Made by a program: the position numbers and the translations under genes. The notes under the pieces were generated by a model, which saw nothing but the letters and a program-made list of their open reading frames with translations, ran no database searches and was not told the origin of the DNA. This document shows, piece after piece, positions 35,708-44,331 of a DNA stretch of 64,000 bases. How positions within the stretch are numbered: the first letter of the stretch is position 1; every line of letters starts with the position of its first letter. The stretch comes from Desulfuribacillus alkaliarsenatis (GTDB taxonomy: Bacteria > Bacillota > Bacilli > Desulfuribacillales > Desulfuribacillaceae). The DNA is taken from NCBI RefSeq assembly GCF_001730225.1, contig NZ_MIJE01000001.1, forward strand, positions 434,001 to 498,000, written 5' to 3'.

Positions 35708-36604
35708 ATGTCAGAAGGTACAATCGTTAAAGCATTAAGTGGATTCTTCTACGTTCAAGATGATGAAGACAAACAAATATATGAGTGTAGAGGTCGAGGA
35801 ATTCTAAAGAAAAATAATGTGTCACCATTGGTAGGCGACTACGTCAACTACACCTCGTTACCAGGTAATCAAGGTGTCATTGAGGAGATTAAGCCTCGCA
35901 AGAACGAATTTTTCAGACCTAAGGTAGCGAATGTAGATCAAGTATTGCTAGTGTTCACCCATATTGAGCCAGCATGGAATCAACGTTTATTGGACCGGTT
36001 TATCGTTATGGCAGAATCGGTAGATGTAGAGGCAGTATTGGTGATTAATAAAATTGATATGCTTAATCAAGAACAACAATTGGATATGGAAACCAATCGA
36101 CAACTTTATGAGGGGCTAGGGTATAGAGTCATTTTAACTTCAGCTGAATCTGGTGACGGGAAAGCAGAACTATTAGATGCTCTTAAGGATAAAATTTCAA
36201 TGTTTTCTGGACAATCAGGCGTAGGGAAATCTAGCTTACTTAATATGCTAGATCCTGGTTTGGAGCTTAAAACAGGTGATATAAGTAATAAGCTTAAACG
36301 TGGTAAGCATACAACGCGCCACGTAGAGCTTTTCCCCTTAGCAAACGGAGGTTATGTGGTTGATACCCCAGGTTTTAGCCAAATTGATCTATCTATTATA
36401 GGGGACAGCTCCTTAATTGCTAAATTTTTTAGAGAGATAAACGAAGTTGGTGAGCATTGTAAATATAGAGGATGCACCCATACTGCAGAAGATAGCTGCA
36501 AAGTTATTGAATATGTCGAGCAAGGAAAAATAGATGCCCAGAGATACAAGCATTATACGGAACTTGTAGAAGAAATAAACGATTACAACAAAAATAAGTA
36601 TTAG
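35708..36604 (+). CDS. rsgA: Ribosome small-subunit maturation GTPase RsgA
   Basis: RsgA is a circularly permuted GTPase that assists late 30S assembly. The motif order G4 (VINKIDM, around 117), G1 (SGQSGVGKSSL, around 170) and G3 (DTPGFSQ, around 219) shows the permutation. The N-terminal OB fold is followed, after the GTPase, by a zinc finger (CKYRGCTHTAEDSC). Start at 35708, after AGAGGGTGA, gives 298 residues. Bacillus name cpgA; expressed with prkC. Confidence 0.95.
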   Translation: MSEGTIVKALSGFFYVQDDEDKQIYECRGRGILKKNNVSPLVGDYVNYTSLPGNQGVIEEIKPRKNEFFRPKVANVDQVLLVFTHIEPAWNQRLLDRFIVMAESVDVEAVLVINKIDMLNQEQQLDMETNRQLYEGLGYRVILTSAESGDGKAELLDALKDKISMFSGQSGVGKSSLLNMLDPGLELKTGDISNKLKRGKHTTRHVELFPLANGGYVVDTPGFSQIDLSIIGDSSLIAKFFREINEVGEHCKYRGCTHTAEDSCKVIEYVEQGKIDAQRYKHYTELVEEINDYNKNKY

Positions 36605-36621
36605 AATGGGAGGATAAATAA

Positions 36622-37269
36622 ATGTCAATAAAAATTGCACCTTCAATACTGTCGGCAGACTTTGCAAAATTAGGCGATGAAATAAAATTAGTAGAAAAAG
36701 CTGGAGTTGACATGATACATATTGATGTTATGGACGGTCACTTTGTGCCAAACATTACAATCGGACCATTAGTTGTAAAAGCCATTAAACCTATTACATC
36801 ATTACCGCTGGATGTACATTTAATGATTGAGAATGCCGATTTATATATAGCGGACTTTTGTAAAGCTGGGGCTGATATTATTACAGTACACGCTGAGGCC
36901 TGTACACATTTACATCGGACGATACAGCTTATTAAAAGTCATGGAGTTAAAGCAGCAGTTTCCTTAAATCCTGCTACTCCATTAAATGTACTAGAATACG
37001 TTTTACCAGATGTAGATATGGTACTAATCATGTCTGTAAATCCTGGCTTTGGTGGCCAGTCATTTATTCCAAGTGCAATAACTAAGATTAAGCAATTAAA
37101 GCAGATGATAGATGAGCAGAATTTAAATATTGACATTCAAGTTGACGGCGGCGTTAACGATAAAACAGCTAAAGAAGTAATTAATGCTGGAGCAAATGTT
37201 CTAGTTGCAGGATCTTATTTATTTGGACATGAAGATATTGATAATAGGGTGAGATTGTTACGTGGCTAA
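36622..37269 (+). CDS. rpe: Ribulose-phosphate 3-epimerase
   Basis: Rpe interconverts ribulose 5-phosphate and xylulose 5-phosphate in the pentose phosphate pathway. The 215-residue TIM-barrel protein begins [16 protein letters not shown] and has the metal/acid motif [22 protein letters not shown] and DGGVNDKTA bind phosphate. It overlaps thiN by eight bases. Confidence 0.96.
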   Translation: MSIKIAPSILSADFAKLGDEIKLVEKAGVDMIHIDVMDGHFVPNITIGPLVVKAIKPITSLPLDVHLMIENADLYIADFCKAGADIITVHAEACTHLHRTIQLIKSHGVKAAVSLNPATPLNVLEYVLPDVDMVLIMSVNPGFGGQSFIPSAITKIKQLKQMIDEQNLNIDIQVDGGVNDKTAKEVINAGANVLVAGSYLFGHEDIDNRVRLLRG

Positions 37270-37891
37270 CTCAAATATTCATGTGAAAATCGTTACTGGT
37301 TACGCTAATACACAAATTGATAAAGTAGCAAATGATTATATCATAGCAGTTGATAGTGGTATTAGCTTATTAAGAAAGCAATTAATTACCCCTGACTGCC
37401 TAGTAGGAGATTTAGATTCAGCCCCAGAGGAAGATGTTATGTGGGCTGTAGATAAAGGTGTAGATATAATTAAATTTCCTAGTGAAAAGGATCAAGTAGA
37501 TACAGAGCTAGCATTAGAGCAGGCATATCTACAGCAGCCTGGTGAAATAACCATTTATAACGATTTAACAGGAAGATTTGATCAAGCAATAGCATTAGTA
37601 TACCTCCTTCTAAAGCCTCTAAAAAAGAACATTCCTTGTAGGATTGTCGGCAAATATAATCAGGTATGTTTAGTTGATACACAGATTACATTAACTAAAT
37701 GCGATGCCTTTGTTTCAATCCTACCTTTTACCCCTACGGCGCAGGCAACTGCTACTGGACTAAAGTATCAGCTGCCAGCTATCCTTGAAGCAGATAATCC
37801 TATTGGAATAAGTAATGAATTTATAGGAAAAGAAGCAGAAATAAAAGTAAAACAGGGAATAATTTTATTGGTCATGAGTAAAATTGTATAA
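37262..37891 (+). CDS. thiN: Thiamine pyrophosphokinase
   Basis: ThiN transfers pyrophosphate from ATP to thiamine. The 209-residue protein has [12 protein letters not shown], then the acidic [24 protein letters not shown] and GRFDQAIA motifs. The C-terminal half is the thiamine-binding beta barrel. Initiation at 37262 is a GTG, eight bases inside rpe. This is the location of thiN in B. subtilis. Confidence 0.92.
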   Translation: MANSNIHVKIVTGYANTQIDKVANDYIIAVDSGISLLRKQLITPDCLVGDLDSAPEEDVMWAVDKGVDIIKFPSEKDQVDTELALEQAYLQQPGEITIYNDLTGRFDQAIALVYLLLKPLKKNIPCRIVGKYNQVCLVDTQITLTKCDAFVSILPFTPTAQATATGLKYQLPAILEADNPIGISNEFIGKEAEIKVKQGIILLVMSKIV

Positions 37892-37900
37892 ATGAACAAG

Positions 37901-37957
37901 TTTAGGGCACATTTTTAAAAGTTGTGAATATATATGTAATAACTAAATGTGCCTAAA
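37901..37957 (+). other. Hairpin with 13-bp stem ahead of the small membrane protein gene
   Basis: TTTAGGGCACATTT pairs with AAATGTGCCTAAA, one base bulged, across a 30-base AT-rich loop. Its 3' arm ends directly at the ribosome binding site of the next gene. No T-run follows, so it is not a standard terminator. It could stabilise, process or attenuate the downstream message that leads to spoVM. Confidence 0.5.
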
Positions 37958-37974
37958 TGAGGGGTACGATTTCC

Positions 37975-38145
37975 ATGAGCTTTCAAAATCGCAAAAAAAA
38001 CAAAGTTCTACGAAAAAGTATCGGTCTTGTTATTGCTGTTATTGGACTAGGGATTTTAGCTAATTACTTACCAGGATGGATATGGCCGCTAGTAGCTGGT
38101 GTTGGACTTATTAGTTTAGGATGGGTCATGTATAATAACGCATGA
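37975..38145 (+). CDS. Small two-helix membrane protein, unknown
   Basis: A 56-residue protein from ATG 37975, with GAGGGG ten bases upstream. After a basic start (SFQNRKKNKVLRK) come two hydrophobic helices (about 15-30 and 35-52; GLVIAVIGLGILANYL, WIWPLVAGVGLISLGW). A weak resemblance to LiaF/DUF5668-type membrane pairs is noted, but no family is claimed. It lies between thiN and spoVM. Confidence 0.7.
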   Translation: MSFQNRKKNKVLRKSIGLVIAVIGLGILANYLPGWIWPLVAGVGLISLGWVMYNNA

Positions 38146-38178
38146 TTTATTGCAAGACGATTTAAGGAGGGGTTAGGC

Positions 38179-38262
38179 TTGCGCTTTTATACGATTAAAT
38201 TGCCGAGGTTTTTAGGAGGAATCGTAAAATCTTTTATCAGCTTGTTTCAGAAAAATGGGTAA
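38179..38262 (+). CDS. spoVM: Stage V sporulation protein M
   Basis: This 27-residue peptide gene starts at TTG 38179, six bases after AAGGAGGGG. It reads RFYTIKLPRFLGGIVKS and onward, matching the 26-residue B. subtilis SpoVM, an amphipathic helix. SpoVM detects positive curvature of the forespore membrane and anchors SpoIVA, the base of the spore coat. The conserved Pro and the FLGGIV core are present. It occupies the exact Bacillus position, before rpmB. It is too short for most gene finders. Confidence 0.9.
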   Translation: MRFYTIKLPRFLGGIVKSFISLFQKNG

Positions 38263-38263
38263 T

Positions 38264-38311
38264 AAAAAAAGACTTCCGCCTATTATAATAATTAGGCAGA
38301 AGTCTTTTTTT
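38264..38311. terminator. Bidirectional terminator between spoVM and rpmB
   Basis: AAAAAGACTTC and GCCTA pair with TAGGC and GAAGTCTTTTT. A-runs at the left and T-runs at the right give usable tracts on both strands, serving spoVM (plus) and rpmB (minus). Confidence 0.88.
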
Positions 38312-38321
38312 GATAATTTGC

Positions 38322-38513
38322 TTAAATAGCTCGAGTAACTTTACCTGATCTGATACAGCTGGTGCAAACGTTAATACGTTTTACAGAACCGTTCATAACT
38401 GCTCGAACTTTTTGAATATTTGGTTTCCATTCACGTTTTGTTTTTCTATTTGAGTGACTCACATGAAATCCTGAGCGAGAATCCTTTTCACAAATATCAC
38501 AACGCTTTGCCAT
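38322..38513 (-). CDS. rpmB: 50S ribosomal protein L28
   Basis: The 63-residue protein begins AKRCDICEKDSRSGFHVSHSN, with the conserved ribosomal L28 segment. Four cysteines (CDIC, CTSC) indicate the zinc-binding form. AAGGAGGTG precedes the ATG. It is transcribed against its neighbours. Confidence 0.95.
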   Translation of the reverse strand: MAKRCDICEKDSRSGFHVSHSNRKTKREWKPNIQKVRAVMNGSVKRINVCTSCIRSGKVTRAI

Positions 38514-38680
38514 GTTGTTCGCACCTCCTTACGTTCAACCGTGCATAACTCAATTAAAAACACTTAATTATAATATCATAATAAAAATTGCAAAGCAATA
38601 CTGAAAAAAATTATTGATGACTTTTTATATTGCATAAACTATAGTAAAATATATTATAATCAATTTGGAGGTGTTGCTTA

Positions 38681-39043
38681 ATGACCATAAATTATATTAA
38701 TGAAAAAGGCAAGATAGATATTGGAGAGCAAGTAGTTGCCGTAATCGCAGGTATGGCTGCAATCGATAGCTATGGAATTGTTGGGATGGCTAGTAGACAT
38801 CAGATTAAAGATGGTATTTCCGAATTATTAAAAAAAGATAATTTGTCAAAAGGTATAGAAGTTTATACAAAAGATGAAAAAGTATATATTGATTTACATA
38901 TCGTTGTTAGCTATGGAGTTAAAATTTCAGAGGTAGCGCAAAACGTTCAAGAAAAAGTTAAATATATTTTAGAAAATCAAATTGGCGTCAAAGTGGAAGA
39001 AGTGAATGTAATAGTTCAAGGGGTTAAAGTTTTGGCAGAATAG
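38681..39043 (+). CDS. yloU: Asp23/Gls24 family envelope stress protein
   Basis: The 120-residue protein has the Asp23 fold: KIDIGEQVVAVIAGMAAIDSYGIVGMAS, then VYIDLHIVVSYGVKISEVAQNVQEKVKYIL and a VNVIVQGVKV end. Members bind membrane-associated partners and respond to cell-envelope stress. GGAGGTG precedes the ATG. It directly precedes fakA (yloV), as in B. subtilis yloU-yloV. Confidence 0.9.
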   Translation: MTINYINEKGKIDIGEQVVAVIAGMAAIDSYGIVGMASRHQIKDGISELLKKDNLSKGIEVYTKDEKVYIDLHIVVSYGVKISEVAQNVQEKVKYILENQIGVKVEEVNVIVQGVKVLAE

Positions 39044-39056
39044 GGGGAAGCAAATT

Positions 39057-40712
39057 ATGCCGTCAAAAATAGGCAGCCAAGAAATGTATGCAATGCTATA
39101 CACTGGAGGGAAGGCACTAGAACAACAGGTATCTGAAATAGATGCACTAAATGTTTTTCCCGTACCAGATGGCGATACAGGTACAAATATGAACTTATCT
39201 TTCCAGTCTGGAATACAAGAAATGGAATCAAACCATTCTGAAACCGACACACTAGGCAGCACAATGGGTAGTTTTGCTAGAGGTATAATGATGGGCGCTA
39301 GAGGAAATTCAGGTGTTATTCTATCGCAATTATTCCGCGGCATGTCACAAGCACTTAAAGGCAAGGAAGTGGCGACTTCAGAAGACTTTGCCCTTGCATT
39401 GGACAAAGGTGTAGAAATAGCCTATAAGGCCGTAATGAAGCCTGTAGAAGGCACTATTCTTACAGTTGCTAGGGAATCAGCTAAAGCTGCTGTCCGTGCT
39501 AGTAAGCGCAACCCGTCGATAGATGAAGTGTTCAAAGCGGCAATTGACCAAGCTGAATTAACTTTAGAACAAACACCAGACATGCTTCCTGTATTGAAGG
39601 AAGTTGGCGTTGTTGATGCTGGAGGCAAAGGGTTAATTGTCATATATAAAGGTATGTATCAAGCGTTAACAGGTGAACAATTAACATTTGAACGGAAGGC
39701 TACTAAACAGCAGTCAACTTCACATGAAGTTGTAGCTTCGGAGGAATTTGGTTATTGCACGGAATTTATTATTCAAAATTTAACTGAGCCAGTTAATGAA
39801 ACTTTCCTAAGATCTACCCTATCGGATATGGGTGACTCTCTACTCGTTGTACATGACGAAGATTTTGTTAAAATTCATATCCATACATTAGATCCGGGCC
39901 AAGTATTATCTCATTGCTTGCAGATTGGAAGCTTACATAGAATTAAGATCGATAACATGACAGAGCAACATGAACACACACAAGCAAATAAAGAAACTAG
40001 TGCTGTAGTTAAACAAAGCAATTACAGTCAAGCTCATGATGGCCAGTTAAAGCCTTATGGAATTGTATCTGTTACTAATGGGGAAGGAATCAAGGATATC
40101 TTCATGTCATTAGGAGCTAACGAAGTAGTTTTTGGCGGACAATCAATGAACCCATCTACGGAAGATTTGGCTAATGCAGTAAGGAAGATTAATGCAGAAA
40201 CTGTTATCATTTTACCTAATAACAAAAATATTATATTAGCTGCTGAACAGGTAGCAAGTGTAGTTGAAGATAAACAAATAATCGTGATACCAACAAAAAC
40301 AATCCCTGAAGGAATAGCTGCTATTCTATCCTTTCATGAAGAGCAGGATATTGAAGATAACATTGATGTAATGAAGGATGCTGCTAAATCAGTAGTAAGC
40401 GGACAGGTTACGTATGCGATTCGGGATACACAAATTAATGGAGCTACGATTAAAGAAGGGGATATTTTGGGTATTCTTGGAAGTGAAATTGTAGTTAATG
40501 GAACAAATCTTGTTCAAACAACTGTTGATTTGTTAGAAAATATGGTAGACAAAGATGAACATGAAATTATTACAATTTTTACTGGAGAGGAAGTGAAACA
40601 GCCAGAAATAGCTGAATTACAGGAAATTATTGAAGCAAAATATGATGATTTTGACATCGAGATTAAAAGCGGGTTACAGCCTACGTATTATTTTATCATT
40701 TCCGTAGAATAG
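39057..40712 (+). CDS. fakA: Fatty acid kinase FakA (DAK2 domain protein)
   Basis: FakA phosphorylates fatty acids carried by a DegV/FakB partner to acyl-phosphate, for PlsX-linked phospholipid synthesis. The 551-residue protein has the DAK2 kinase domain (about 10-205; NVFPVPDGDTGTNMNLSF, ARGNSGVILSQLFRG). A linker and a C-terminal region (about 325-551; VSVTNGEGIKDIF, GGQSMNPSTEDL) follow. It is directly followed by degV, consistent with the kinase/carrier pair. Confidence 0.92.
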   Translation: MPSKIGSQEMYAMLYTGGKALEQQVSEIDALNVFPVPDGDTGTNMNLSFQSGIQEMESNHSETDTLGSTMGSFARGIMMGARGNSGVILSQLFRGMSQALKGKEVATSEDFALALDKGVEIAYKAVMKPVEGTILTVARESAKAAVRASKRNPSIDEVFKAAIDQAELTLEQTPDMLPVLKEVGVVDAGGKGLIVIYKGMYQALTGEQLTFERKATKQQSTSHEVVASEEFGYCTEFIIQNLTEPVNETFLRSTLSDMGDSLLVVHDEDFVKIHIHTLDPGQVLSHCLQIGSLHRIKIDNMTEQHEHTQANKETSAVVKQSNYSQAHDGQLKPYGIVSVTNGEGIKDIFMSLGANEVVFGGQSMNPSTEDLANAVRKINAETVIILPNNKNIILAAEQVASVVEDKQIIVIPTKTIPEGIAAILSFHEEQDIEDNIDVMKDAAKSVVSGQVTYAIRDTQINGATIKEGDILGILGSEIVVNGTNLVQTTVDLLENMVDKDEHEIITIFTGEEVKQPEIAELQEIIEAKYDDFDIEIKSGLQPTYYFIISVE

Positions 40713-40724
40713 AGGAGTGGCTAT

Positions 40725-41579
40725 ATGGGGATAAAAATTGTTGTCGATAGCACATGTGATTTACAGGATGATGTATTACAGGAATACGGAATCGAGCGTG
40801 TGTCCTTAAAGGTTCACTTTAAGAATGAGACATATCGAGACTGGATTGATATTAAACCTAAGGAGTTCTATCAGAAGCTTCGAAATTCTGAGGTGCTTCC
40901 AACTACATCACAGCCTTCACCTGCTGAGTTTATAGATCTCTATAAAAGTATAGCGACTGAAGATGACTCAATTATATCAATACATCTTGGAGCTAAATTA
41001 AGTGGTACAGTCCAATCAGCTGTTTTAGCAAAATCAATGTTAGAAAATTATGATATTACAGTAGTCGATTCTAAGCAAGCTACATGTGGTACTGGGTTTA
41101 TTGCAATTGCAGCTGCAGAAGCAGCAAAACACGGAAAATCGAAGGAAGATATCTTAGCACTTATTGAAAAAATTATTGATAATCAACGGACATTATTTAT
41201 GGTTGATACCTTAGAGTATCTTAAAAAGGGCGGAAGAATTGGTAAGGCAAGTGCACTTATAGGATCATTATTAAACATTAAACCAATCCTGTCTTTAGAT
41301 ATCGATGGTGGTGTAATGTCTGTAGATAAAGCTCGCGGCAAGAAGAAAGCAGAGAAGGCAATTCTCCAAATCTTAAAAAATACATACGGGGATAAAGAAC
41401 TGTCAGTTGCTCTCTGTCATGCCGACTCCATAGATACGGTTGAAGAATTTTCTTCAATACTTAAAGAAGAATTAAATATTGCTGACATTATGATTGCTGA
41501 TATAGGACCAGTTATAGGCACACATGTGGGGCCAGGGGCTTGGGGAGTAATTGCACACGAGAAAAATTTAAAGTCTTAG
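40725..41579 (+). CDS. DegV family fatty-acid-binding protein (FakB-like)
   Basis: The 284-residue protein has DegV features: IVVDSTCDLQDDVLQEYGI, TSQPSPAEF, SIHLGAKLSGTVQSA and VDTLEYLKKGGRI. Members hold a fatty acid in an internal pocket and present it to FakA, which is encoded immediately upstream. GAGGAG precedes the ATG. Naming it FakB is inference from position and family. Confidence 0.88.
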   Translation: MGIKIVVDSTCDLQDDVLQEYGIERVSLKVHFKNETYRDWIDIKPKEFYQKLRNSEVLPTTSQPSPAEFIDLYKSIATEDDSIISIHLGAKLSGTVQSAVLAKSMLENYDITVVDSKQATCGTGFIAIAAAEAAKHGKSKEDILALIEKIIDNQRTLFMVDTLEYLKKGGRIGKASALIGSLLNIKPILSLDIDGGVMSVDKARGKKKAEKAILQILKNTYGDKELSVALCHADSIDTVEEFSSILKEELNIADIMIADIGPVIGTHVGPGAWGVIAHEKNLKS

Positions 41580-41612
41580 CAAAACTATAATAATACATTG
41601 AGTGAGTAGAAG

Positions 41613-43646
41613 ATGATAAATATATTTTCAAAGCCCTTAGAGGAATTAAAGGGTATAGGACCGAAAACGTCTTCGGAGTTTCGAAGCTTAGGTATAAATA
41701 CAGTAAAGGATTTATTAGACTACTTCCCCTTTCGTTATGAAGATAGAAGTATCCAGAATGAAGAGAGCTTTATAGATGGGCAAACGATAACTTTTACTGG
41801 AAAAGTAATTAAAAATCCATATATACAACGAAGGGGAAGAACTGCTCGTCTTATTTTGACCGTTAGGTTAGGTGATTCACGTCAAATTAGATGTGTTTGG
41901 TTTAACCAGCCATATTTAGCTAGCAAACTTAAACTAAATACGGAAATAACGATTACAGGTAAGTATTCAGAGCAGCATAAACAAATAACAGTATCAAGCT
42001 ATGAAATAAGGGCTGATAATCGGGAAATGATACACAGTAATGGTATCATTCCTATTTATTTTGGAACAAAATCATTGAATACGAATAAAATCAGAAAATT
42101 GATTGCAAGCATACTATTTATGCCACAAGTAGAAGTTGCGGAAGCGTTGCCAGAATATTTAAGTGAGCGCTATAAATTAATCGATAGGTATCAGGCATAC
42201 AAATGGATACACTTTCCTGAAAATAGCTATCAGCTTAAGCAGGCCAAACGAAGGCTTATATTTGAAGAGTTTTTCTATTACCAATTAAAAATACAGCAGA
42301 CTCGTAAGTTTTATAAAGTTAATACTAAGGATAAAACCCGTGAGTTTGACAATGATATACTAAACAATTTTATTGAAGGTCTAAGCTTTCAATTAACAGA
42401 CGCTCAAAAAAATAGTCTTCAGGAAATTCTAACTGATATGGGTAGTAATAAAGTTATGTATCGTTTACTTCATGGTGATGTAGGGTCTGGGAAAACGATA
42501 ATTGCTACTTTAGCGTTAATAGCAAATTGGACAAGTAATTATCAAGGTGTCTTAATGGTTCCGACGGAAATCTTAGCTGAGCAGCATTTTAAGAATATTT
42601 GTAGCGATGTTGCTCATTTGGGGATAAATGTTTGTTTGCTCACAAGTAAGTATACTAAATCCCAAAGAAATAATATAATCGAGGGCATTCAGGATAAAGA
42701 GTTCGATATTATAATCGGAACCCATGCTTTGTTTCAAGAAGATGTCATATATGCAGATTTAGGATTAGTAATAATTGATGAACAGCATCGTTTTGGTGTT
42801 CATCAAAGAGAGCTCTTGAGAATGAAGGGTAAATTGCCTGACTTGTTGCTAATGTCTGCAACGCCGATTCCGCGAACGATGGCCATGACCTTATATGGTG
42901 ATATCGACATGTCGGTTTTAAATGAATTACCAGCAAGTAGGAAAAAAATCATAACTAAGTCCGACCCATTAAAACATGAAAACAAAATATTTTTACAATT
43001 AAAGGATATTTTAGATAATGGACAGCAGCTGTATATCGTATGTCCACTAATCGAAGAATCGGAACAGCTAAATTTGGAGAATGTATATGAAATAGCAGAG
43101 CGACTCTCTGACTACTTCGATTCATATAAAATAGGTATATTGCATGGTCGACTTACCAGCATTGAACGGGAGAATATTATGTTAGAGTTCATAGCTGGAG
43201 AAATCAACATACTCGTTGCAACAACAGTAATCGAGGTTGGTGTTAATGTACCTAACGCTTCAGCTATAGTCATATATAATGCTGAAAGATTCGGACTTGC
43301 TCAATTGCATCAGCTTAGGGGTAGGGTAGGTCGTGGTTCATATCAAGCTTACTGTTATCTAATTACTGATAGTACTACTGAGTCGTCAAAGGCTCGAATA
43401 GATGCAATGGAAAAATCAAATGATGGTTTTTTTCTCGCGGAACAGGATTTATTACTTAGGGGTCCTGGGGAAATGCTTGGAAAACGTCAAAGTGGCTTGC
43501 CGACATTTAAAATTGGTGATGTCATATTAGATATGAAGATTATGGAAGTGGCGAGAATGGAGGCTGCACAGCTTGTTAACGATGAGACCTTAGCCGAAAA
43601 AGTGTGTCTAGATAATATAATTACAGGAAGTAACTTCCTGGCATAA
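41613..43646 (+). CDS. recG: ATP-dependent DNA helicase RecG
   Basis: RecG remodels stalled forks and Holliday junctions. The 677-residue protein has the wedge/OB domain (about 1-250), with a helix-hairpin-helix-like LKGIGPKTSSEFRSLGI. The helicase core follows: Walker A HGDVGSGKTI, DEQHRFG, SATPIPRTMAMTLYGD, motif VI LHQLRGRVGRG. The ribosome binding site is weak (GAGTGAG). It is last in this run before the SASP gene. Confidence 0.95.
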   Translation: MINIFSKPLEELKGIGPKTSSEFRSLGINTVKDLLDYFPFRYEDRSIQNEESFIDGQTITFTGKVIKNPYIQRRGRTARLILTVRLGDSRQIRCVWFNQPYLASKLKLNTEITITGKYSEQHKQITVSSYEIRADNREMIHSNGIIPIYFGTKSLNTNKIRKLIASILFMPQVEVAEALPEYLSERYKLIDRYQAYKWIHFPENSYQLKQAKRRLIFEEFFYYQLKIQQTRKFYKVNTKDKTREFDNDILNNFIEGLSFQLTDAQKNSLQEILTDMGSNKVMYRLLHGDVGSGKTIIATLALIANWTSNYQGVLMVPTEILAEQHFKNICSDVAHLGINVCLLTSKYTKSQRNNIIEGIQDKEFDIIIGTHALFQEDVIYADLGLVIIDEQHRFGVHQRELLRMKGKLPDLLLMSATPIPRTMAMTLYGDIDMSVLNELPASRKKIITKSDPLKHENKIFLQLKDILDNGQQLYIVCPLIEESEQLNLENVYEIAERLSDYFDSYKIGILHGRLTSIERENIMLEFIAGEINILVATTVIEVGVNVPNASAIVIYNAERFGLAQLHQLRGRVGRGSYQAYCYLITDSTTESSKARIDAMEKSNDGFFLAEQDLLLRGPGEMLGKRQSGLPTFKIGDVILDMKIMEVARMEAAQLVNDETLAEKVCLDNIITGSNFLA

Positions 43647-43688
43647 GAACTGTATATCGGGACAACCTAAGGCTAAGGAGGTGATAAC

Positions 43689-43928
43689 ATGGGAGTTGGA
43701 CAAGAGCGTTCTAGTAACTGGTTAGTAGTGCCTGAAGCTTACCAAGCAATGGATAAATTCAAGTATGAAGTTGCTAGTGAGTTAGGTATTCAACCGCCAA
43801 GCAGTGGTTACTGGGGTAACATGACATCTCGTGATTGTGGAGCCGTTGGAGGCCATATGACTCGTAAATTGGTTCAAATGGGTGAGCAACAATTAATGAA
43901 CCAAAAAGGATCATCTACAACATTCTAA
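43689..43928 (+). CDS. Alpha/beta-type small acid-soluble spore protein
   Basis: SASPs coat the DNA in dormant spores and protect it from UV and heat. The 79-residue protein contains the germination-protease site FKYEVASELGI and the second DNA-binding motif DCGAVGGHMTRKLVQ, as in SspA/SspF-type proteins. AAGGAGGTGA precedes the ATG, implying high translation. Closed by a terminator. Expression from a forespore sigma factor promoter is expected, but I could not place one. Confidence 0.9.
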   Translation: MGVGQERSSNWLVVPEAYQAMDKFKYEVASELGIQPPSSGYWGNMTSRDCGAVGGHMTRKLVQMGEQQLMNQKGSSTTF

Positions 43929-43946
43929 TTGAGTAGAAATAGTATA

Positions 43947-43972
43947 AGCGGACCCTAACGGGTCCGCTTTTA
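43947..43972 (+). terminator. Terminator after the SASP gene
   Basis: AAGCGGACCC/GGGTCCGCTT with a TAAC loop and a short T-tract. Confidence 0.9.
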
Positions 43973-44002
43973 ACATATGTGCACAAAAAAAGACAAGAAA
44001 AA

Positions 44003-44035
44003 ATAAAAAAAAGTCCCTAGATTATTTTCTAGGGA
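44003..44035 (-). terminator. Minus-strand intrinsic terminator
   Basis: TCCCTAGA/TCTAGGGA is followed on the minus strand by AC and eight T, then more T. On the plus strand no T-run follows. It therefore ends something transcribed from the right on the minus strand, where no protein gene exists. Confidence 0.85.
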
Positions 44036-44147
44036 AATTGACAAATGATAATTCATTTGCCTAATGGGAGAGGAGAAACCGGAGGAAGAACTTATGGGGA
44101 AAAGTCTTCTCCGCGGTTGTCCGACAGCAACCATTTGTTACTGTCAG
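44003..44147 (-). ncRNA. Candidate small RNA on the minus strand, upstream of rsmD
   Basis: The 403 bases between the SASP gene and rsmD lack a real protein gene, but carry an ordered set of hairpins. On the minus strand these are CTGACAG/CTGTCGG; then a long hairpin (44080-44113) whose loop exposes TTCCCC; then a CU-rich single strand with TCTCCTCTCCC; then CAAATGA/TCATTTG; and last a strong terminator (44003-44035). The C-rich segments resemble those that many Firmicute small RNAs use to block Shine-Dalgarno sites. The 5' end and promoter are uncertain. Rfam lists a leader element before Bacillus ylbH (rsmD), and this may belong to it. The plus-strand reading is a separate possibility. Confidence 0.6.
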
Positions 44148-44331
44148 ATATAGTATGCACGATAAAACCATAAGTATACATTATTTGTTATTTATTTTAC
44201 TATTTTATACTAATAATTAGAGTAGCGCATTCGAGATTGTTTTATTTTGTCGGACATTTACCTACATCATTGCTTATGCTATATTGATATTTATATAAAA
44301 AGATAGATACAATAATATGGACGTGATAAAA

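Noticed and set aside
38110-38178. A sigma-E promoter for spoVM
   Set aside because: CAT-containing segments were seen near 38128-38145, but the spacing and the -35 match are too weak to call.
43981-44141. Minus-strand open frames of 35-50 codons running through the candidate small RNA
   Set aside because: They lack ribosome binding sites, and the longest reads through the terminator, so a non-coding RNA is the better reading.
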